Made by a program: the position numbers and the translations under genes. The notes under the pieces are model-generated. The model made no database searches. It saw nothing but the letters and a program-made list of their open reading frames with translations, and was not told the origin of the DNA. This document shows positions 5,783-10,581 of a DNA stretch of 10,581 nucleotides, piece by piece. Source of the stretch: Candidatus Scatomorpha stercoravium (lineage in GTDB: Bacteria; Bacillota; Clostridia; Oscillospirales; Oscillospiraceae). Position 1 is the first letter of the stretch. Each line of letters starts with the position of its first letter. The stretch spans positions 1 to 10,581 of the forward strand of contig DVKN01000201.1 in the NCBI GenBank assembly GCA_018716005.1, in the 5' to 3' direction.

Positions 5783-7047
5783 AGGCCCGGGCCATAGCCG
5801 CGGCCCTCGCCCTTGCCCTTGCGCTCACCGGCTGCGGCCGCTCCGGCGAAGGGCCCGGTCCCGCCGTGCGCTGGGAGATGCTCGCCGAGGAGCCGGAGAA
5901 CAGGGCGGAGCGCTGGTATGACCACGCCGCGCCCGAGCTCATAACGTCCGACAGCTACGGCCTCCTCGTGCCTTACATAGGCGGGGAGGCCTCGGACGTT
6001 GACGGCGAGACGGGCTGGCTGTTCGGCCTCGCCACCCGCGAGGGCCTCATAGTCACCGACCCCGTATACACCGCGGTCTCGCTCTACAGCTGGTATGACG
6101 AGAGCGAGGGCTGCAACCGCTCCTGTCCCGCGCTCGTGCTGCGCTCCGCCGTGCCGCGCGAGACCCCGCCGCCGGATAATCCCGATATCTACTACGGCTC
6201 CGCTGCCTACGACGACCGCTACGGCCTCGCCGCCCTCGACGGCAGCCGGTACACGGGACAGATATTTACGGACATAATCGCCTATACCGAAAACGGCTGC
6301 CTCGGCATAACGGCGGACGGCGGCGCGCTGATGCTCTCGCTGGATTTTGAGGAGCTCTGGAGCTGGGAGCCCGGCGCGCTCCCCCTGGACGGCCTCCTCG
6401 AGGCCGCGCAGAGCTGGCAGCCCTTTCAGCTCGACGGCGGATGGCTCGCCTATATCCCGGACTGGCGCGAGGACGAGACGCCCGAGGCCTACGTGAACCT
6501 CGCCGACGGCTCCGTGCAGACGTCTGAACCGGAGGGCTTCGGCGAAGCCGGGGACGCCTCCCGTACGGGCAGCCTCTACGACGGCGGGCGCTATTATGTC
6601 CGCGGCCGGGACATAATAATCCGCACGAACGCCGGGGAGGAGTACGCCGTGAGCCCCGCCTACGGGCAGATTTCCACCCGCTATGACATAAGCGGCGACC
6701 GCCTTCTCACCCACGGCGGCGAGGGCACGGCGCTCTATGACTTCACGGGCCGCGAGCTGCGCCGCTTCCCCGGCGACGTCGGCTTCTTCCGCGTGAACGA
6801 GGATACGCCCGCCCTGATACAGAAGACGGAATATCTCATCGACGGCGACGGCGCGGCCTATCCCAAGCTGCGCGTGACGATATACGACCGCGACGGCCGC
6901 CTCCTGATGGAGGTCGACGGCCCCGCGGAGCAGTTCCACGACCGGCTTTTGATGGCCGACGGCGGCAGCTGCCGCCTCACCGACCTCGAGGGCAGGGACC
7001 TCATACGCCTCACCCGCCCGACGGCGGACATACCTGCGGAGGAATGA
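5779..7047 (+). CDS. WG-repeat-like lipoprotein A
   Basis: 422 residues. Lipobox LTGC (16-19), Cys19, follows a short Ala/Leu signal, so it should be anchored outside the membrane. No enzyme motif was found. Two segments, FGLATREGLIVTDPVYTAV (82-100) and YGLAALDGSRYTGQIFTDII (148-167), follow the WG-repeat pattern of aromatic-Gly-Leu, turn, Tyr or Phe with Thr or Asp. Later segments alternate short beta strands with Gly/Asp turns (for example YDFTGRELRRF and IYDRDGRLLMEVDG), suggesting an all-beta propeller-like fold. It closes with LTDLEGRDLIRLTR, also present in the next protein. It is a tandem paralogue of that gene. The start overlaps the PstS-like stop by 4 bp (ATGA), with GAGG 7 bases upstream. 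Function unknown; ligand display or sensing beside the PstS-like protein is speculation. Confidence 0.85.
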   Translation: MKARAIAAALALALALTGCGRSGEGPGPAVRWEMLAEEPENRAERWYDHAAPELITSDSYGLLVPYIGGEASDVDGETGWLFGLATREGLIVTDPVYTAVSLYSWYDESEGCNRSCPALVLRSAVPRETPPPDNPDIYYGSAAYDDRYGLAALDGSRYTGQIFTDIIAYTENGCLGITADGGALMLSLDFEELWSWEPGALPLDGLLEAAQSWQPFQLDGGWLAYIPDWREDETPEAYVNLADGSVQTSEPEGFGEAGDASRTGSLYDGGRYYVRGRDIIIRTNAGEEYAVSPAYGQISTRYDISGDRLLTHGGEGTALYDFTGRELRRFPGDVGFFRVNEDTPALIQKTEYLIDGDGAAYPKLRVTIYDRDGRLLMEVDGPAEQFHDRLLMADGGSCRLTDLEGRDLIRLTRPTADIPAEE

Positions 7048-7049
7048 CT

Positions 7050-8309
7050 ATGAAATACAGGATTCTGACTGCCGCGCTCGCCCTCGCGCTGACGCTCTCC
7101 GCCTGCGGCGGGGAGCCGGAGCTTGAGGTTAAGGCCGACTGGGACGTCCTCTCCGGGAAGGAGGGCCCGATCGTCGAGCGCTGGAACGGCGAAGCCGCCC
7201 CCGAGCTCATTGCGGGAGAGGATTACGGCGAGCTCATACCCTATATAGGCGGCGAGAGCGAGCCCAATATGTGGGAGCGCAGCTATTACTACGGCCTCGC
7301 CACCCGCGACGGCGTTATCGTCACCGCCCCGGTCTACACCGACGTCAGCAACATCACATGGTACGACCAGCTCTCAACGCACAGCTGCGATACCCTCATC
7401 CTGCGCAGCGCCGTCGAGCTCCCCGAGCCCCCGGCCGAGGAGTGGATGAGCGCCTACGACGACCGCTACGGCCTCGCCGCCTCGGACGGCAGCTGGTACA
7501 CCGGGCAAATCTATACGGACCTCGTGGCCACGAGCAAGGCCGGCGCGCTGCTCTTCGACCTGGACGGGGACGCCGTCATGCTCTCTCCCGAGGGCCGCGA
7601 GCTCTGGCGCTGGGACGCCTCCGCTCTGCCCCTGAAGGACTTCGCCCCCGGCCGCACATACTGGGAGAGCGCCCAGAGCACGGGCCCCGTCATGCGCTGG
7701 ATAAGCTCCTGGGACGCCGACGGCAATCCGGACGAACAGTACGTCGACCTGCGCGACGGCAGCGTCTGCGACGAGCCCACGGAGTTCATGGAGCAGTACC
7801 TCGATTACTCCGGCTACGACGGCCGCAGCCGCTATGACGAGGGCTGGTTTACCGTGGACGGCAGCGAGCTCACGATTATGCCGGACTCCGGCGGCGAAAT
7901 AAGCGTCGAACTGCCCCCGGAGGCTGGCAGCGACCCCTATCCCGACATAGACGGCGACCGCATGCTGCTCCGCCTTACCGATGGGGAATACCTGCTCATG
8001 GACTTCGACGGGAACGTGCTCCTGCGCAGCGGGGAATACCTCCAGTGGTTCTATCTCGCCGGCGGCGACGCCCCGCGCCTCCCATACTCGCTCGAATATG
8101 TGCAGGACGAGGAGGACGTGTACCTGGGCGTGCCCACCGTCTACAGCCGCGACGGCGAAGAGCTCTTCACAGTCACAGGCTCCGTCGAGCAGTGGGGCGA
8201 CCGCTTTATAATTGCGGACGAGGACAGCTACCGCGTCACGGACCTCGAAGGCCGCGACCTCCTGCGCCTCACCCGCTGGACGACAAGCGACATCCCCGCC
8301 AACAACTGA
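7050..8309 (+). CDS. WG-repeat-like lipoprotein B, tandem paralogue of A
   Basis: 419 residues from the ATG at 7050. An ATG at 7044 in the same frame, overlapping the previous stop, would add two residues. I prefer 7050: GGAGG (7038-7042) is then 7 bases upstream instead of 1, and the lipobox LSAC Cys falls at residue 19, exactly as in its neighbour. The protein aligns with lipoprotein A over its full length: APELI, PYIGGE, YGLATRDGVIVTAPVYTDV, YDDRYGLAASDGSWYTGQIY, ELWRWDASALPL and the final VTDLEGRDLLRLTR. Only one of the two Cys near residues 110-116 of A is matched here. No enzymatic motif is seen. It is the last gene of the unit, ending 15 bp before an intrinsic terminator. Function unknown. 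Confidence 0.87.
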   Translation: MKYRILTAALALALTLSACGGEPELEVKADWDVLSGKEGPIVERWNGEAAPELIAGEDYGELIPYIGGESEPNMWERSYYYGLATRDGVIVTAPVYTDVSNITWYDQLSTHSCDTLILRSAVELPEPPAEEWMSAYDDRYGLAASDGSWYTGQIYTDLVATSKAGALLFDLDGDAVMLSPEGRELWRWDASALPLKDFAPGRTYWESAQSTGPVMRWISSWDADGNPDEQYVDLRDGSVCDEPTEFMEQYLDYSGYDGRSRYDEGWFTVDGSELTIMPDSGGEISVELPPEAGSDPYPDIDGDRMLLRLTDGEYLLMDFDGNVLLRSGEYLQWFYLAGGDAPRLPYSLEYVQDEEDVYLGVPTVYSRDGEELFTVTGSVEQWGDRFIIADEDSYRVTDLEGRDLLRLTRWTTSDIPANN

Positions 8310-8323
8310 AATGGCATGGAATA

Positions 8324-8355
8324 AGCCCCTTTCCGGCGGGAAAGGGGCTCTTTTT
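8324..8355 (+). terminator. Strong intrinsic terminator
   Basis: AGCCCCTTTCC (8324-8334) pairs perfectly with GGAAAGGGGCT (8339-8349) across loop GGCG, followed by CTTTTT. This is an 11-bp Rho-independent terminator for the plus-strand lipoprotein unit. It lies between convergent genes: the T tract overlaps the TAA stop of the dipeptidase gene on the other strand, where the stem lacks a U-rich tail and would be a poorer stop. Confidence 0.95.
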
Positions 8356-9232
8356 ATCCAATCGTATCGAGTTCCACGTATCCATAGCCGAGAGGGGAGC
8401 TCACGAGCGCCGAGCCTTCCGCCTCGTCCAGGACGGCGAGCTCCGTCCCCTCGGCGAGGTAGGCGAGCGTATTTCCGCCCGGCGCGTCGAGCAGCGCCGC
8501 GCCCTCGAGCGCGCGCATAACGGGCGGCTCTGTCCGCGAGGCGAGGACATCGTAGGCGTCATTGTCCGTGTAGTGCCACCACTCGGCGCTGTAGGGCCTG
8601 AACCCGGCCGCCGTCATAAGCTCCTCGAGCAGAAGGGCGTTCTCCGCCGCCTCGGGGCTCACGTCCGAGTAGTCCCGGTCCGCGAGGAAAGAGAAATCGT
8701 CGAAGTCCGAGGGCATGGCGACGCTCTCCCCGTCGAGGGTCACGAGAGTTATGTCTACGGTGTTCCCACGGCAGTGGCCCGAGACGCCGCTGAAGGGATT
8801 GGCCACGTACACGGGATCCGGACAGGCCTGCCAGAGCGCGAACTGCGCCGCCACCGGCCTCCATCCGTCCCAGATGCAGAGGGAATATCCGAGGGAATTG
8901 AGCGATTCCTGAACCTTTGCGAGCTTTTGCGCGGTTGAGTACCTGAGATAGACCGTGCTGTCCTCATATATGGCCCGGCCCGTGAAATTGTCCTCGGAGG
9001 CGTAGCGCGCGTCGGTATATATCCCTGGGATTACGTCAACCACTCTCACGAGCTCGCCAGCCTCCGGAGCCCTCTCCGGCGTGGCCTCGGGCGTCGGATC
9101 CGGGGTCGGCTCAGCCGAGGCCACGGGCAGGGGAGTGGGCGTCGGGGAATTGACCTCGCTGATGCTCACCCCGCAGGCGCAGAGAGATATCGCCAGCAAT
9201 ATTGAGAGCAAAAGTGCCGCAAAGCGCCTCAT
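8354..9232 (-). CDS. VanX-type D-Ala-D-Ala dipeptidase lipoprotein (peptidase M15D)
   Basis: 292 residues. The signal ends at LCAC (17-20), Cys20, followed by a Pro/Thr/Glu-rich tether (30-56). The VanX-type zinc dipeptidase domain spans about 60-230. DGWRP (122-126) supplies the Arg that stabilises the transition state. SGHCRGNTVDITL (151-163) holds the zinc ligands His153 and Asp160. EWWHYT (217-222) holds the catalytic Glu217 and zinc ligand His220. By family knowledge it hydrolyses D-Ala-D-Ala to D-alanine. Residues about 237-290 look like an added bacterial SH3 domain (GTELAVLDEAEG, YGYVEL), absent from VanX itself. VanX is cytoplasmic, and no vanH, vanA, vanR or vanS is present. A surface role in peptidoglycan dipeptide salvage is therefore more likely than vancomycin resistance. 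The start ATG overlaps the decarboxylase stop (ATGA, 9229-9232); GAGG lies 7 bases upstream. Confidence 0.92.
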   Translation of the reverse strand: MRRFAALLLSILLAISLCACGVSISEVNSPTPTPLPVASAEPTPDPTPEATPERAPEAGELVRVVDVIPGIYTDARYASEDNFTGRAIYEDSTVYLRYSTAQKLAKVQESLNSLGYSLCIWDGWRPVAAQFALWQACPDPVYVANPFSGVSGHCRGNTVDITLVTLDGESVAMPSDFDDFSFLADRDYSDVSPEAAENALLLEELMTAAGFRPYSAEWWHYTDNDAYDVLASRTEPPVMRALEGAALLDAPGGNTLAYLAEGTELAVLDEAEGSALVSSPLGYGYVELDTIG

Positions 9233-10545
9233 ATAACCACCTCTACGGACGTAATGCCGTATTTGAGCATGAGCTCCGCCTGTTCCGAAGTGATGCGCTC
9301 GCCCATGACGGCTATGGGCACCGCCGGCGGGCAGGTCACCGCCGCCGAGGCCATCACGCGCCCCGCCGCCTCGCTCACGGGCACAATTTCCCGAGCCGCG
9401 AGCAGAGACTCGCGCGGGGTCATGACCGCCTCACCCGGAGGGGGGACTGTCAAAGCCTGACGGGGAGCTCTGGGCAAAAAGTCCGCGAAAGCCGCTGAAA
9501 TGCGCTCAAAGTCGCGCTTATCGTTCTCGGGAGTCAGCATCATTACGAGCCAGTCAGGGTCAGCGAACTCGCATTCGCAGCCGTGCTCCCGGAGCCTCGC
9601 CGCCAATTCGTACCCGCTGTACCCGGCCTTGTGCGCCGCAATGGTTATCCTCAGCGGGTCGGATTCCGCCACGGGCACGCCGGAGCCGGAAAGCCGCCGC
9701 TTCAAATCCTCGACTTTGCCTGTGAAAAAGTTCAGAGAATCGGCGAAACCGTCTGAAAACTGTCCATTTGCGGCGTCTAACGAGGCCATGACGAGATAGC
9801 TGGGGCTCGAGGAGCCGAAGACCCCGAGGGCCTCCTTTGCGTCATTTTCGTAGTCGGAGAGGGCGTTTCTGCCCACGTGGAGGTACGCTCCGCCGGTAAG
9901 GACTCCCAGCGTCTTGTGTGCGCTGGCGCACCAGAGGTCAGGTTGACAGCTGTTATGGCCTGCGGAAAGCACGTCAAGATACGCCCCGTGGGCCCCGTCG
10001 AGCAGGAGCGGGACGCCCCTTTCGCGGGTAATTTGCGCGATTATTGCGGTTTCCGCCATGCCGCCGAGATAGTCGGGCGACGTTATGTAAACGGCGCAGG
10101 GCTTCTCCGCCATCCCGTCAACCGCCGAGGCGATATCCTCCGCGCTCAGGCGGCAGGAGGGGAGGGGGGCGCCGCCGCGGCCGAGCCAGCGCGGCTCGAG
10201 GCCCAGGAGGGCGCAGCCGTGGATGAAGCTCCTGTGCGCGTTCCTCGCCGCGAGCACGACGCGGCTCGCGGAGCGCCGCGAGGCGAGCAGGAGCATCGCC
10301 TTTACGCACTGGCTGCTCCCGCCCGTCGAATAGAAGGTCGCGCGCGTCGCGAAGATTTTTCCTGCGTTGTGCTCGGATTCTTGTATTATCCCCTCCGGGC
10401 AGGAGAGGTCGTCCGCGCCCGCAATCTCCGTGATGTCGTACTGCTCGCAGCCGAGAGCGCCGCGCCCCTTGTGCCCGGGCATATGCAGCCGGGAGACGCC
10501 GGACGCGGCGTAGCTGCGCACAAAGTCAAGTATCGGAGTCGTCAA
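9229..10545 (-). CDS. Orn/Lys/Arg decarboxylase family PLP enzyme
   Basis: 438 residues from a TTG start. It belongs to the fold-type I PLP group of ornithine/lysine/arginine decarboxylases (COG1982), cytoplasmic, forming polyamine precursors from basic amino acids. Visible motifs (numbering from the TTG) are MPGHKG (22-27), the cofactor phosphate loop STGGSSQ (73-79), DGAHGA (183-188) with the PLP-pyridine Asp183, and SAHKTL (208-213) with Schiff-base Lys211. The C-terminal domain (about 300-438) is present, so the gene is complete though slightly short for the roughly 480-residue Gram-positive type. An in-frame ATG at 10581 exists, but it lies inside the preceding gene, has no visible ribosome site, and yields an unlikely Gly/Pro N-terminus. 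TTG at 10545 has AGGAGG (10556-10561) and gives the family-like beginning TTPILDF. Exact substrate cannot be told. Its stop overlaps the dipeptidase start. Confidence 0.9.
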   Translation of the reverse strand: MTTPILDFVRSYAASGVSRLHMPGHKGRGALGCEQYDITEIAGADDLSCPEGIIQESEHNAGKIFATRATFYSTGGSSQCVKAMLLLASRRSASRVVLAARNAHRSFIHGCALLGLEPRWLGRGGAPLPSCRLSAEDIASAVDGMAEKPCAVYITSPDYLGGMAETAIIAQITRERGVPLLLDGAHGAYLDVLSAGHNSCQPDLWCASAHKTLGVLTGGAYLHVGRNALSDYENDAKEALGVFGSSSPSYLVMASLDAANGQFSDGFADSLNFFTGKVEDLKRRLSGSGVPVAESDPLRITIAAHKAGYSGYELAARLREHGCECEFADPDWLVMMLTPENDKRDFERISAAFADFLPRAPRQALTVPPPGEAVMTPRESLLAAREIVPVSEAAGRVMASAAVTCPPAVPIAVMGERITSEQAELMLKYGITSVEVVI

Positions 10546-10581
10546 CTCTCCGCGTCCTCCTGGAGCATGGCCTGGAGCCAT
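10542..10581 (-). CDS. C-terminal tail of an upstream gene (partial)
   Basis: Only the last 12 codons fall in the window. Read in the frame ending at TGA (10544-10542) they give WLQAMLQEDAES, an amphipathic then acidic ending typical of a soluble protein. The stop overlaps the decarboxylase TTG as TTGA, a coupling arrangement that repeats between the next two genes and suggests a three-gene or longer operon. The protein cannot be identified from so little. The call rests on the fit of stop, AGGAGG and start, not on homology. Confidence 0.5.
   Translation of the reverse strand, partial: WLQAMLQEDAES
10556..10561 (-). promoter_or_regulatory. AGGAGG ribosome binding site that decides a TTG start
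   Basis: A full anti-Shine-Dalgarno match on the minus strand, 10 bases before the TTG at 10545 and inside the tail of the preceding gene. It is the main reason for moving the decarboxylase start downstream of the window-edge ATG. Confidence 0.65.

Noticed and set aside
5752..6939. 395-codon minus-strand open frame
   Set aside because: It is opposite lipoprotein A, which has a lipobox, operon overlap and a paralogue; the antisense frame has no recognisable features.
8354..9232. Vancomycin resistance gene
   Set aside because: The catalytic motifs are VanX-type, but the protein is an exported lipoprotein and no vanH, ligase or VanRS gene lies in the window, so a resistance role is not supported.

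Overview
The window looks like chromosomal DNA of a GC-rich, Gram-positive Clostridia-type gut bacterium, probably Oscillospiraceae or a close relative. This is inference from several signs: AGGAGG-type ribosome binding sites, good sigma-A promoters in GC-rich DNA, many short signal peptides ending in lipobox cysteines, and an intergenic palindrome of the kind I know from Faecalibacterium-like genomes. Isoleucine codons lean to ATA/ATC with almost no ATT. There is no rRNA, tRNA, CRISPR array, transposase or phage gene, so this is ordinary chromosome rather than a mobile island.

Layout. (1) Positions 1-741 hold no credible gene but are dense in hairpins: three REP-like GC palindromes, a composite CCCCTTC/GTCAGC palindrome, an 11-bp inverted repeat, and several stem-loops downstream of the first operon. 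(2) Positions 2722-742 (minus) are a two-gene operon of CobW/COG0523-type GTPases. The first has a His/Cys-rich metal-binding loop. The second is degenerate, starts at TTG, and carries a C-terminal domain resembling the YcgQ/TIGR03943 (DUF1980) family. A TTGACC-17-TATAAT promoter drives the pair. (3) Positions 2817-3995 (plus) encode a family 3 glycoside hydrolase lipoprotein of NagZ type, divergent from the GTPases. (4) Positions 4070-8309 (plus) encode a TIM-barrel protein of unknown function, an orphan PstS-like solute-binding lipoprotein, and two tandem paralogous lipoproteins with WG-repeat-like motifs. The last three are tightly packed, and a strong intrinsic terminator at 8324-8355 ends the unit. 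(5) On the minus strand, converging on that terminator, are the tail of an upstream gene, an Orn/Lys/Arg-decarboxylase-family PLP enzyme (10545-9229) and a VanX-type D-Ala-D-Ala dipeptidase lipoprotein (9232-8354). All three are coupled by overlapping stop and start codons.

How they may work together: five of the nine complete genes encode predicted surface lipoproteins. Two of these (NagZ-like and VanX-like) act on peptidoglycan sugars or dipeptides, so cell-wall turnover or recycling is a theme of the window. The GTPase pair suggests metal handling. The most interesting unexplained parts are the GTPase/YcgQ-like fusion, the PstS-like plus WG-like lipoprotein module, and the structured gene-free region at the left end.
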